Below are positions 45,239-56,410 of a stretch of 64,000 nucleotides of DNA, one piece after another. The stretch's first letter is position 1; each line of letters opens with the position of its first letter. A program made the position numbers and the translations under genes. Location of the stretch: positions 372,001-436,000 of the forward strand of contig JAHQRK010000026.1 of assembly GCA_019828595.1 (NCBI GenBank), written 5' to 3'. This DNA comes from Aphanomyces cochlioides. Taxonomy: Eukaryota; Oomycota; Saprolegniomycetes; Saprolegniales; Verrucalvaceae. The notes beneath the pieces were generated by a model, which saw nothing but the letters and a program-made list of their open reading frames with translations, was not told the origin of the DNA and did not search any database.

Positions 45239-47212
45239 ACTTCCGAATTTGCCTCGTACCCCTCAAGTCAAGAAGTTATCAAGTGCCGCCGCGCTCAAAA
45301 TGTCCAACGCCAACAGCTGTTCCGAGCTCCGTGAGACCAACACTCACGGAGTCACCATCATTCCAGGTATTGTATCACCTCACCCACTTTCGTCGTCCAA
45401 TCAGGATGGCGGAAGTGGTGTGAGTAATGTCTCTACACCTAACCCTAGGGCCGAAGTGGAGGTCGAGTTCGACCCCAACAGCGTCTCTGGAGACCAATCT
45501 GCGTCTCGCTCCCCCAGCGCTTCACCTGGTGCTCCACTCGCCGGAGTTCCAGGGGGGGTCAACCTCAGTGGGTCAGTGGTTGACCCCCAGACCACTGTCG
45601 TTAACTTGTCTAGCGAAGCCCTCACTCAGGAGGGCGAACCACTGGGGCCTTGTGCCTGTGGTGGCTGCTTCCCTGGACTCCAATTGGAGTCGATCCCCAG
45701 TGAAGGCGGCGAGAAAACGGGGTCCATGCCAGCCCTAGAGGCTACGAGGGCCCCCCCTATGGGCACACCCTGCGGTTCTGTCTACTTCCCCCCAGGGGCC
45801 TCTTCGGAGGGGCGGGGGCGGTATCCCGATTTGGGTTCTCGCCGGAGCAATGGTGTACCCCAGTCACCGTGCTGCGGGGATGGCATGGATTCCCCTTCTA
45901 CCCCTGTCACTGGGGGTCTGGCCCCGGCCTTTCTCGTGACCAATGGGACTGAGCCAGCAGCCACCAACCGCGTCGCCCCCTGTGCTGAGCCTCCTAGAAC
46001 GGGAGAGGAAGAAGAAAAATCTCAAGAGGACGTGGATATGGTCTCTGGAGACGCCGAGGGGAAGGATTCTACTGAAACCGAGGCCTTAACCGACGAGGGA
46101 AATACTCAAATTCACTCGGAGGTGGATGGGTCAGGCGACATTAACGGCCAAGCGAAGCCGTGTGATACTCCTGGAGAAGTTATTCAAGAGGAACAATCGA
46201 CAAACAATGACAATGAACAGTCAAATCAAGACATTGTCGACAAATCCGTTGCTCAAGGAAATGGCGCTGTTGATCCTCCTACCGCGGCAGACAAAATACA
46301 AGGCGATCAAGAGCAACAAAACGCTGAAAAGGCCAATCCATGGACGCAAAAGACTCCCGGCAAGGATTCAGCTTCGTCCAAGAAAGATTCCAAGCAAGGC
46401 AATGCTCCCAAAGGCGCAAAACACCGCAACACTGGTGCTCATGCTATTGCCGATGACGATATTGCGCGATGCGAGGCCATGGCGGACGCATTCTACAAAG
46501 ACTCTGGTGACATGGACGCCTTCATTGAAAACATTTTGCTCACTCCCCAGTCCCAAGTGTACGAGCTCACAGTCAAGTTGGGCGAAGCCTACAAGGACTG
46601 GTCCGAAAAAGTCATCTGCGATCAATTTGTCAAGGAAAATCCTGGTTCGTTATGGGGCTCCAAATTTCCGAACATTTTGATCCACAAGAAGAACCCACAG
46701 ACCATTGTGATCTCAAGTTACAACTTGTCTACGTGCGTGGAAATGGGAGGCACAACGTTTCGACTTGGTGGCAAAGATTTCCTGGTTCCCAAGTACTCGC
46801 GTTATGGCAACAACTACTATGTTACGTTCAACAAGGTCAGTCACCCTTCGATGGCCAATGCAATTGTCAAGAAAATGGCTGCATTGACCAAGTCAGTGAT
46901 AGCAGCATTCAACCCTACTGCTGGTCAGAACATCAAGTCGCCGCATTTGAGAGTCATTTTCAAGTCGCCTGCGCCTCCTGCAGTGTTGGTGCCAAAATCC
47001 GGCGACGCACTACGCGAAATCACCATTACGGATCCGTCGGGTCAGCCTTTTGTCGTCGTGTTTCAGCACAAGATCGCTGCTCTGAACAAGACATTGCCTC
47101 CGTCGATTGTTTCACGACGTGCAGAGGCCAAGGCTGAAAAAGCGAAGGCAAAAGCGGCCAAGGCAGCGGCAAAATCTCCTCCGTCAGGAGAAAAAGAACC
47201 TGAACATGATGG
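45239..47212 (+). mobile_element. LINE copy K, tandem unit K3 (interrupted)
   Basis: 5' UTR and ORF1 up to residue about 638 (PEHDG), then the 3' end of minus-strand copy E at 47213. The remainder of K3 should lie right of the window, beyond E's 5' end, beginning with the E TSD (nicked-strand flank AACATGATGG). Confidence 0.88.
45300..47212 (+). pseudogene. LINE ORF1, residues 1 to about 638 (K3)
   Basis: Open from the ATG to the insertion point, stopping only in the antisense 3' UTR of E. It has K-type substitutions (MANAIV). It is truncated before the S insertion site, so S cannot be scored here. Confidence 0.87.
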
Positions 47213-47358
47213 TTAAATGAGTTGTATTAACCTTATTTTTGAGCAAAGGCCCTAATGACTTACTAATTTGCCTCGTACTGTATAAATAGAACTTGGAAAA
47301 CAGAATATGGCAAAGTGGTCATTGAACAGGAGATGAAGTGGTGAGCCGTCATGCTCAC

Positions 47359-50300
47359 TCATGAAACGACGCTGTCAGGAATGATGTGTTGACGTAACCA
47401 GGGGTCCGAAGATAGATGCTTGAGCACATTGAATACCTTGGTGTATCCCTTCTTGAGAGGGAGATCAACCAGGAGCTGTTGTAGATGTAGCTTGATCAAA
47501 GAGGCAGCATGAATGGCAACTTCCATCGGACTCTTCGCTGTGAGGTCGGGTCGAAAGGTGCGATCGGCACGTTGGAGCCATATTTGATAATACACGCAGG
47601 CTCGGACAATCGGCCAGATCTTCAGATAGCCACGGATGTAGTATCCATCGGACGGCTTGGGCGTCTCGTAGAACATTTCCAGACACGTGGACGGAAAGGA
47701 ACACTCGAGCAGTCGCTGGATCGCCTTGAAGAAATATCAAACAGATTGACCATATCCACAAGAGAACAGGAAATGCTCGTACGTCTCATTGACACGACAG
47801 AAGACACACGTCGGCTTGGGGTCTTGGTACTGAAACAGATATTGCATGGCGTTGGCGCGGAGAAGGGTCTTGAAAATGAACTCTCCATATCGAGGGAGAA
47901 TGTGGTCGGGTTGGAGGAAGGCGGCAAGTTGGGTAAGGCGCTTGGGGTCTTCGTAAAAGTTGGATGGCAGGTTGAGATGCTTGGTAGGAAGAATGGACGA
48001 GCTGACATCTGGAGAAGCTCTGATCTTAGCCGATTTCGAAGTCGCAAGCGCCAACAAGATCGGACTCGAGTCAGGGTGAATCATCCAGTGCCATTCCATC
48101 CATTCAGAGCTTGGCGTCGGCAAGTGGAACACGGGAGCATCCTCTTCAGAAACAATCTCAAACAATCGTGATAACTTGGTCACCAAGATTGAGATCCATT
48201 GTTTCGTTGGAGGGACAAAATTGGCTTGGCGGCAGGCACGGTTGATTTTGTCGAACAAGATCGAAGCTGGCCAAACTCGCTGACACGGAGTCAACAAATG
48301 CGACAACTTCGTGATGTGAAGCGAAGCCAATACATTGGCTTGGTCTTGCGTCGATGTAGAGCACTGATCGTATAGGTCTTCGAGTCCAGGCAGATACGAG
48401 TTGTGCCAAAGGGGAATATCCAAAGATGAGATGTGATTTGGACAGCCGTACGGAGTCCAGCGGGATTCAAACCAGCTACTCAATAAGGCTTTCCACATTG
48501 GAGTGATATTGGGATTCTTGTACAGTTGTCTGATGAATGCAGAAGAGCCATTCGCCAAGAGGAGATCTCGGGGGGAACCCCATGGATGAAAAGCCTTCTC
48601 GAGGAGAGTATAGCCCGGCGTAATCCAGGCGGACATGGCAGACTTGCGGGGTGGGGTGGTGATGGCTTGAATGCATCTGATCATGACAGAGCGGTTGTGT
48701 TGTTGCCATAAAGCAAGTGCATGGTGCAGGCCTAAGCCACCGGACTTCTTCGGCATGAATAGGATCTCCTTTTTGATCAAACGGAGGCCATGGACAGAGG
48801 AGGATGGGTTGATTTCTTCACCATGCATAAATTGAAGCATGGCCTTGTCGATCTTTTTGGCCAGGTCTTTGTCGGCAGGGACAAAAGCCAGTTGGTACCA
48901 TAACACAGGCAGACATATGCTGTGCAGGATAGTGACTTTTCCGGCCATGGTTCGAGCCTTGTAGAGCCACAAAGACAAGCGAGCCACAAACTTCTCAAAC
49001 ACGTAATTGAAACGTGCCAATGGAGAAAGATTGGGCGCAACCAAGATACCAAGAGCCTTCACGGGACTGTCGGAAGTAACTTGTAGTGAGGCAAGGTTCC
49101 CATTCAACTGGCTGTAAGTCAGAATTTGGGTCTTGTCGACGTTGAGTCGGAAACCAGACTTGTCGCAAAAGGTTTGAACCAATGCAAGCTGCCGGTGGAG
49201 GCACGTCTCATTTGCAGCATAGAGTTGCGAGTCGTCGGCAAAGTAACTCCCAGTGTGGTAGCGATCCCCACACTTGATGCCATAGTTGGAGTGTTGCCGT
49301 AGGAGTTGGCACATCGGTTCCAAAGCGATCACAAACAGAAGTGGCGACAGTGGATCACCTTGCAACACACCGCGTGAGATGTGAACTGGCTTGGACAAGA
49401 AGCCGTTCACCAAGATGCGAGACTTGCGGCCCGAGTACAGTACGCGAACCATGTCAACAAAGGTTTCGGGAAAGCCATAGTGACGGAGGACGCGGAGCAA
49501 GTACGCGTGGTCCACGCGATCAAAAGCTTTCTCAAAGTCAAGCAGTGCCACCATCGAGGACGGACTGTGTAGTTTGATGTGGTGCAGCATGTCATCCAGT
49601 CGTGCAATATTGGTTTGGATATTGCTTCGACGGATAAAGCCTTGCTGGTCCGGGTGGATGATGTGTCGAATGTGGCGCTGGAGTCGATAAGCCAGAATAC
49701 TCGTCAGGATTTTCACATCCGTGTTGAGTAGGCTAATGGGCCGATAGTTCTTGGCTTGTGACTTGGGGCCTTTCTTGTGCAGCAACACCAGCGTACTGAC
49801 AAGTTGCATGGGAGTCAAGCGAGGGTGAGAATGGAGCTGGTGTGTGAATAGCAGCTCCAATACCAACGACCACTTGTGAGGTGCAAGTTTGAGGACTTCG
49901 AATGGCAGAGCGTTGGGACCTGGCGCTGAGTTCGAACTGCTGTGTCGAATAGCATGATAGAACTCGTTGGCGCGCAAGGGAGCCGACAGCTCTTTCTGGG
50001 CTTGCTCTGGCAGTTGCTTGTGTCGAGTCAATGGGGTCAGAAATGACGACACTTCGTCTCCAGATCGCTGCACCTCGGGAGCTGCAAACAAGTCCTTGTA
50101 GTAGTCGACCAGGACGTCAGACATGCCTTGTTGATTGGAGACAACATTTCCATTGACATCCACCAACTCTTTGAAGACTGTCTTCTTCAAGGGGGTAGGG
50201 ACAGGGGACATGAAGTGGAACTTGGACGAGCGCTCTGCTTTGTACAAGTGAAGTTGGAACGCCTGGTCTTGACGAAACTGCTTGTCTCGATCTTGTAGCT

Positions 50301-51414
50301 CGTGAATTTGCTTTTGAAGGTCTCGCACTCGATCCACCAGCACTGAATCTTGACGCATGTTGGGGACTTGCAAAAGCGAAGCGATCTCGACAGCTAACTT
50401 CTTCAACGGCAGACGTTGTTTCTCCAATCGTTGAGAATGGAATTCTTTGAGTTGGGAGCGGATATCATTGACCAGCATGTCGTAGGCCTTGGAGATATTG
50501 TGGAATGTTGGAGACTTGTCCAAAAATCGATCCAGACATCCATGAACAATCTCGGCCGCTCGTGGCAGACGAAGTAGCCAAGTTGGAGCTTTCCATGATC
50601 CAGAGCCATGGCGCAATGTTTGACGCTTTGTGATGATACGACAAGCCACGTGGTCAGCCTGTGGAACGTGTGGCATGTGCGTCGCCTTCCAATGACGAAG
50701 ACCCGCCAAGGTGGACGAACAAAAGATGTAGTCGAGTCGGTTGGTGAGTGTGGGACTTGTGAAGGTTCTTGCCACGGGGTTTTGACGGCGAAACAGATCC
50801 ACCAGAGACAAACTGTGCATCCATTGTTCCAGTTGAAGGGTGCCGGCCATGGTGGAGGTACTGGGTCTCAACGAATCCAAATCTTTGTTGAGAGTGCAGT
50901 TGAAATCTCCTCCAACAATGTGGAGCGCATGTGGAGGAAAGTCGCGTGGCAATTCTTCGAAGTAACTTGCTCGTTGTTGGAAGGCTGCCGGCGCATAGAT
51001 ATTGTGGAGAACGACTGTCAGTGGACCCAGAGTACATCGCACTTGTAGATAACGACCACGAAGCACTGGGTTGTCATGAGGGACTTGAGTGGCGTTCTTC
51101 AAAGGAGAGTGAGGATGTATCAACGTAGCCAGACCTCCAGTGGCTGGCGACGTGGATACTTCAGGGTAAATAGGCTCTTCAAAGAACAAAGAGCCTTCGT
51201 GGTTTGTGATGCGTTGCCAATGGAACGCAACACGGTCGTGGAGACTTGGCGTGCGGAAACGGGTTTCTTGGATAAAGGAAACGTCGTGAACACTTGATAG
51301 TTTGTCGAGGATGTACCGATGACTGTTGGAGAAGCCATTGGTGTTGAGGGAGATGATTTGTGGGTCCCAGTCCACGAGTTCAGTTGGGACATCGGAGAAG
51401 TTGTTGTCAATCAT
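47359..51414 (-). pseudogene. LINE ORF2 with a nonsense mutation (copy E)
   Basis: Full-length 4,056-nt ORF2 with TGG changed to TGA at 47737-47739, at about residue 1227 and right after the zinc-knuckle-like motif (SCGYGQSV*). A 1,226-residue product would keep the endonuclease, RT and the Cys/His motif and lose only the last 125 residues. Whether that tail is needed is not known from the sequence. Confidence 0.92.
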
Positions 51415-51492
51415 CACGAGTACAGATGAAAATGAGTAGAATGGAGGGGTCAGAGGGGAGGTTGAAATGGATTGAAGCAGGGGATAGAAGCC

Positions 51493-52130
51493 TTAGAGTT
51501 GATCGTTCCTCCAAATCGAGGGGATCAATTTCGTCGGCGTTCATGGAGTGGTGAGCTTTGCTGCAGAGCTCGTCGATGTGGTAATTGTTGGTGATGCTTT
51601 TGAGCATCGAGATGGCCGACAAGACGGGAGCCGGCAAAGTGAACTTCTCGAGATTGTCGCTGAAGTTTTCGATCAAAGCAAACAGCGACCAGTCCGTCAA
51701 GCAGTTGGTGTCAGGCAATCTTGTTGCTTCTTGGTTCAATAGAACAGTCAGTGCCTCCGAGTTTGTGTAGAGGTCTGGGGCCCGATTTGAGAGGAATAAG
51801 TCAATCGTAGCAAGTGCAAAGAGGATGCGCTTGATCTCTGGTATGTCCGTGGTCAATTCTTCCAAGATTTCTGACGGGTGAATCTTGTATTGAGCCATGA
51901 AGTTGACGTGATGTTTGTAGTTGTGAGGCTTGCCTTGAGCTTTTAACAAAGCCATCTTGCGCTCAATAGTCTTGGTTGCAACAAGTGACTGAAACAAACT
52001 GAGGTCTTCATCTTGTGCGTACATAGCATGTGCAACGAGCTGAGGATCATCTCGCAAAAGGCGTTGACATTCGGTGATACTGCCTTCGACTTTCTTATCT
52101 CGAATGATCTTCTTCGCCAATTCGAGGTGG
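51493..52130 (-). pseudogene. LINE ORF1 C-terminus, frameshifted (copy E)
   Basis: ORF1 from LAKKIIRDKK to the usual stop position. An extra T near 51507 shifts the last codons (DLEERST...), bypasses the normal TAA at 51493-51495 and runs to a TGA at 51407 that overlaps the ORF2 ATG (ATGATTGA). Its upstream part is at 59512-60525. Confidence 0.87.
52117..52130. repeat. TSD of copy I, 3' side
   Basis: CCAATTCGAGGTGG, in element sense CCACCTCGAATTGG. It recurs perfectly at 59512-59525 beyond I's 5' end. Confidence 0.95.
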
Positions 52131-52276
52131 TTAAATGAGTTGTATTAACCTTATTTTTGAGCAAAGGCCCTAATGACTTACTATTTTGCCTCGTACTGTA
52201 TAAATAGAACTTGGAAAACAGAATATGGCAAAGTGGTCATTGAACAGGAGATGAAGTGAGTGAGCCGTCAGCTCAC
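52131..52276 (-). other. 3' UTR of copy I, with stop-codon hairpin and 5'-complementary segment
   Basis: 146 nt. The hairpin at 52257-52279 has a 9-bp stem (TGAGTGAGC/GCTCACTCA) and a 5-nt loop, and the ORF2 stop TGA is the first triplet of the stem. TTTGCCTCGTAC on the plus strand at 52185-52196 is complementary in the RNA to nt 10-21 of the 5' UTR. The last 20 nt contain GGTTAA-N10-TTAA, and CC from the target completes a 6-bp inverted repeat. Such 3' structures could be what the RT recognises, which is inference. Confidence 0.8.
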
Positions 52277-55200
52277 TCATGAAACGACGCTGTCAGGAAT
52301 GGCGTGTTGACGTAACCAGGGGTCCGAAGATAGATGCTTGAGCACATTGAATACCTTGGTGTATCCCTTCTTGAGAGGGAGATCAACCAGGAGCTGTTGT
52401 AGATGTAGCTTGATCAAAGAGGCAGCATGAATGGCAACTTCCATCGGACTCTTCGCTGTGAGGTCGGGTCGAAAGGTGCGATCGGCACGTTGGAGCCATA
52501 TTTGATAATACACGCAGGCTCGGACAATCGGCCAGATCTTCAGATAGCCACGGATGTAGTATCCATCGGACGGCTTGGGCGTCTCGTAGAACATTTCCAG
52601 ACAAGTCGACGGAAAGGAACACTCGAGCAGTCGCTGGATTGTCTTGAAGAAATACCAAACAGATTGACCATATCCACAAGAGAACAGGAAATGCTCGTAC
52701 GTCTCATTGACACGACAGAAGACACACGTCGGCTTGGGGTCTTGGTACTGAAACAGATATTGCATGGCGTTGGCGCGGAGAAGGGTCTTGAAAATGAACT
52801 CTCCATATCGAGGGAGAATGTGGTCGGGTTGGAGGAAGGCGGCAAGTTGGGTAAGGCGCTTGGGGTCTTCGTAAAAGTTGGATGGCAGGTTGAGATGCTT
52901 GGTAGGAAGAATGGACGAGCTGACAGCTGGAGAAGCTCTGATCTTAGCCGATTTCGAAGTCGCAAACGCCAACAAGATCGGACTCGAGTCAGGGTGAATC
53001 ATCCAGTGCCATTCCATCCATTCAGAGCTTGGCGTCGGCAAGTGGAACACGGGAGCATCCTCTTCAGAAACAATCTCAAACAATCGTGATAACTTGGTCA
53101 CCAAGATTGAGATCCATTGTTTCGTTGGAGGGACAAAATTGGCTTGGCGGCAGGCACGGTTGATTTTGTCGAACAAGATCGAAGCTGGCCAAACTCGCTG
53201 ACACGGAGTCAACAAATGCGACAACTTCGTGATGTGAAGCGAAGCCAATACATTGGCTTGGTCTTGCGTCGATGTAGAGCACTGATCGTATAGGTCTTCG
53301 AGTCCAGGCAGATACGAGTTGTGCCAAAGGGGAACATCCAAAGATGAGATGTGATTTGGACAGCCGTACGGAGTCCAGCGGGATTCAAACCAGCTACTCA
53401 ATAAGGCTTTCCACATTGGAGTGATATTGGGATTCTTGTACAGTTGTCTGATGAATGCAGAAGAGCCATTTGCCAAGAGGAGATCTCGGGGGGAACCCCA
53501 TGGATGAAAAGCCTTCTCGAGGAGAGTATAGCCCGGCGTAATCCAGGCAGACATGGCAGACTTGCGGGGTGGGGTGGTGATGGCTTGAATGCATCTGATC
53601 ATGACAGAGCGGTTGTGTTGTTGCCATAAAGCAAGTGCATGGTGCAGGCCTAAGCCACCGGACTTCTTCGGCATGAATATGATCTCCTTTTTGATCAAAC
53701 GGAGGCCATGGACAGAGGAGGATGGGTTGATTTCTTCACCATGCATAAATTGAAGCATGGCCTTGTCGATCTTTTTGGCCAGGTCTTTGTCGGCAGGGAC
53801 AAAAGCCAGTTGGTACCATAACACAGGCAGACATATGCTGTGCAGGATAGTGACTTTTCCGGCCATGGTTCGAGCCTTGTAGAGCCACAAAGACAAGCGA
53901 GCCACAAACTTCTCAAACACGTAATTGAAACGTGCCAATGGAGAAAGATTGGGCGCAACCAAGATACCAAGAGCCTTCACGGGACTGTCGGAAGTAACTT
54001 GTAGTGAGGCAAGGTTCCCATTCAACTGGCTGTAAGTCAGAATTTGGGTCTTGTCGACGTTGAGTCGGAAACCAGACTTGTCGCAAAAGGTTTGAACCAA
54101 TGCAAGCTGCCGGTGGAGGCACGTCTCATTTGCAGCATAGAGTTGCGAGTCGTCGGCAAAGTAACTCCCAGTGTGGTAGCGATCCCCACACTTGATGCCA
54201 TAGTTGGAGTGTTGCCGTAGGAGTTGGCACATCGGTTCCAAAGCGATCACAAACAGAAGTGGCGACAGTGGATCACCTTGCAACACACCGCGTGAGATGT
54301 GAACTGGCTTGGACAAGAAGCCGTTCACCAAGATGCGAGACTTGCGGCCCGAGTACAGTACGCGAACCATGTCAACAAAGGTTTCGGGAAAGCCATAGTG
54401 ACGGAGGACGCGGAGCAAGTACGCGTGGTCCACGCGATCAAAAGCTTTCTCAAAGTCAAGCAGTGCCACCATCGAGGACGGACTGTGTAGTTTGATGTGG
54501 TGCAGCATGTCATCCAGTCGTGCAATATTGGTTTGGATATTGCTTCGACGGATAAAGCCTTGCTGGTCCGGGTGGATGATGTGTCGAATGTGGCGCTGGA
54601 GTCGATAAGCCAGAATACTCGTCAGGATTTTCACATCCGTGTTGAGTAGGCTAATGGGCCGATAGTTCTTGGCCTGTGACTTGGGGCCTTTCTTGTGCAG
54701 CAACACCAGCGTACTGACAAGTTGCATGGGAGTCAAGCGAGGGTGAGAATGGAGCTGGTGTGTGAATAGCAGCTCCAATACCAACGACCACTTGTGAGGT
54801 GCAAGTTTGAGGACTTCGAATGGCAGAGCGTTGGGACCTGGCGCTGAGTTCGAACTGCTGTGTCGAATAGCATGATAGAACTCGTTGGCGCGCAAGGGAG
54901 CCGACAGCTCTTTCTGGGCTTGCTCTGGCAGTTGCTTGTGTCGAGTCAATGGGGTCAGAAATGACGACACTTCGTCTCCAGATCGCTGCACGTCGGGAGC
55001 TGCAAAAAAGTCCTTGTAGTAGTCGACCAGGACGTCAGACATGCCTTGTTGATTGGAGACAACATTTCCATTGACATCCACCAACTCTTTGAAGACTGTC
55101 TTCTTCAAGGGGGTAGGGACAGGGGACATGAAGTGGAACTTGGACGAGCGCTCTGCTTTGTACAAGTGAAGTTGGAACGCCTGGTCTTGACGAAACTGCT

Positions 55201-56332
55201 TGTCTCGATCTTGCAGCTCGTGAATTTGCTTTTGAAGGTCTCGCACTCGATCCACCAGCACTGAATCTTGACGCATGTTGGGGACTTGCAAAAGCGAAGC
55301 GATCTCGACAGCTAACTTCTTCAACGGCAGACGTTGTTTCTCCAATCGTTGAGAATGGAATTCTTTGAGTTGGGAGCGGATATCATTGACCATCATGTCG
55401 TAGGCCTTGGAGATATTGTGGAATGTTGGAGACTTGTCCAAAAATCGATCCAGACATCCATGAACAATCTCGGCCGCTCGTGGTAGACGAAGTAGCCAAG
55501 TTGGAGCTTTCCATGATCCAGAGCCATGGCGCAATGTTTGACGCTTTGAGATGATACGACAAGCCACGTGGTCAGCCTGTGGAACGTGTGGCATGTGCGT
55601 CGCCTTCCAATGACAAAGACCCGCCAAGGTGGACGAACAAAAGATGTAGTCGAGTCGGTTGGTGAGTGTGGGACTTGTGAAGGCTCGTGCCACGGGGTTT
55701 TGACGGCGAAACAGATCCACCAGAGACAAACTGTGCATCCATTGTTCCAGTTGAAGGGTGCCGGCCATGGTGGAGGTACTGGGTCTCAACGAATCCAAAT
55801 CTTTGTTGAGAGTGCAGTTGAAATCTCCTCCAACAATGTGGAGCGCATGTGGAGGAAAGTCGCGTGGCAATTCTTCGAAGTAACTTGCTCGTTGTTGGAA
55901 GGCTGCCGGCGCATAGATATTGTGGAGAACGACTGTCAGTGGACCCAGAGTACATCGCACTTGTAGATAACGACCACGAAGCACTGGGTTGTCATGAGGG
56001 ACTTGAGTGGCGTTCTTCAAAGGAGAGTGAGGATGTATCAACGTAGCCAGACCTCCAGTGGCTGGCGACGTGGATACTTCAGGGTAAATAGGCTCTTCAA
56101 AGAACAAAGAGCCTTCGTGGTTTGTGATGCGTTGCCAATGGAACGCAACACGGTCGTGGAGACTTGGCGTGCGGAAACGGGTTTCTTGGATAAAGGAAAC
56201 GTCGTGAACACTTGATAGTTTGTCGAGGATGTACCGATGACTGTTGGAGAAGCCATTGGTGTTGAGGGAGATGATTTGTGGGTCCCAGTCCACGAGTTCA
56301 GTTGGGACATCGGAGAAGTTGTTGTCAATCAT
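52277..56332 (-). CDS. LINE ORF2: APE endonuclease + reverse transcriptase + zf-RVT-like C-terminus (copy I, intact)
   Basis: 1,351 aa. The endonuclease (about 18-260) has NTNGF near 25, IQE near 50, NIYAP near 139, GGDFN near 169, RLDYI near 227 and ADHV near 254. These match the catalytic set of exonuclease-endonuclease-phosphatase enzymes that nick DNA. The reverse transcriptase (about 500-780) has NYRPISLL, LLDFEKAFDRV with the first catalytic Asp near 626, LQGDPLSPLL, and SYFADD with the Asp pair near 727-728. A C-x2-C-x7-H-x4-C motif at about 1203-1219 resembles the zf-RVT domain of L1-type elements. The ATG lies 78 nt after the ORF1 stop, with a GTG codon just before it. Expected role: nick at TGG^ and target-primed reverse transcription of the element RNA. 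It has copy-specific changes KDFFAAPDV. Confidence 0.95.
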   Translation of the reverse strand: MIDNNFSDVPTELVDWDPQIISLNTNGFSNSHRYILDKLSSVHDVSFIQETRFRTPSLHDRVAFHWQRITNHEGSLFFEEPIYPEVSTSPATGGLATLIHPHSPLKNATQVPHDNPVLRGRYLQVRCTLGPLTVVLHNIYAPAAFQQRASYFEELPRDFPPHALHIVGGDFNCTLNKDLDSLRPSTSTMAGTLQLEQWMHSLSLVDLFRRQNPVARAFTSPTLTNRLDYIFCSSTLAGLCHWKATHMPHVPQADHVACRIISKRQTLRHGSGSWKAPTWLLRLPRAAEIVHGCLDRFLDKSPTFHNISKAYDMMVNDIRSQLKEFHSQRLEKQRLPLKKLAVEIASLLQVPNMRQDSVLVDRVRDLQKQIHELQDRDKQFRQDQAFQLHLYKAERSSKFHFMSPVPTPLKKTVFKELVDVNGNVVSNQQGMSDVLVDYYKDFFAAPDVQRSGDEVSSFLTPLTRHKQLPEQAQKELSAPLRANEFYHAIRHSSSNSAPGPNALPFEVLKLAPHKWSLVLELLFTHQLHSHPRLTPMQLVSTLVLLHKKGPKSQAKNYRPISLLNTDVKILTSILAYRLQRHIRHIIHPDQQGFIRRSNIQTNIARLDDMLHHIKLHSPSSMVALLDFEKAFDRVDHAYLLRVLRHYGFPETFVDMVRVLYSGRKSRILVNGFLSKPVHISRGVLQGDPLSPLLFVIALEPMCQLLRQHSNYGIKCGDRYHTGSYFADDSQLYAANETCLHRQLALVQTFCDKSGFRLNVDKTQILTYSQLNGNLASLQVTSDSPVKALGILVAPNLSPLARFNYVFEKFVARLSLWLYKARTMAGKVTILHSICLPVLWYQLAFVPADKDLAKKIDKAMLQFMHGEEINPSSSVHGLRLIKKEIIFMPKKSGGLGLHHALALWQQHNRSVMIRCIQAITTPPRKSAMSAWITPGYTLLEKAFHPWGSPRDLLLANGSSAFIRQLYKNPNITPMWKALLSSWFESRWTPYGCPNHISSLDVPLWHNSYLPGLEDLYDQCSTSTQDQANVLASLHITKLSHLLTPCQRVWPASILFDKINRACRQANFVPPTKQWISILVTKLSRLFEIVSEEDAPVFHLPTPSSEWMEWHWMIHPDSSPILLAFATSKSAKIRASPAVSSSILPTKHLNLPSNFYEDPKRLTQLAAFLQPDHILPRYGEFIFKTLLRANAMQYLFQYQDPKPTCVFCRVNETYEHFLFSCGYGQSVWYFFKTIQRLLECSFPSTCLEMFYETPKPSDGYYIRGYLKIWPIVRACVYYQIWLQRADRTFRPDLTAKSPMEVAIHAASLIKLHLQQLLVDLPLKKGYTKVFNVLKHLSSDPWLRQHAIPDSVVS

Positions 56333-56410
56333 CACGAGTACAGATGAAAATGAGTAGAATGGAGGGGTCAGAGGGGAGGTTGAAATGGATTGAAGCAGGG
56401 GATAGAAGCC

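Larger units (their letters stand above)
47213..52130 (-). mobile_element. LINE copy E, 3' portion
   Basis: The 3' end at 47213 abuts CCATCATGTTC of K3 (antisense insertion). It contains the 3' UTR, ORF2 and the ORF1 C-terminus up to the I insertion. E continues upstream at 59512-60525, beyond I, and is interrupted again by M. Its 5' end is outside the window. Confidence 0.9.
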
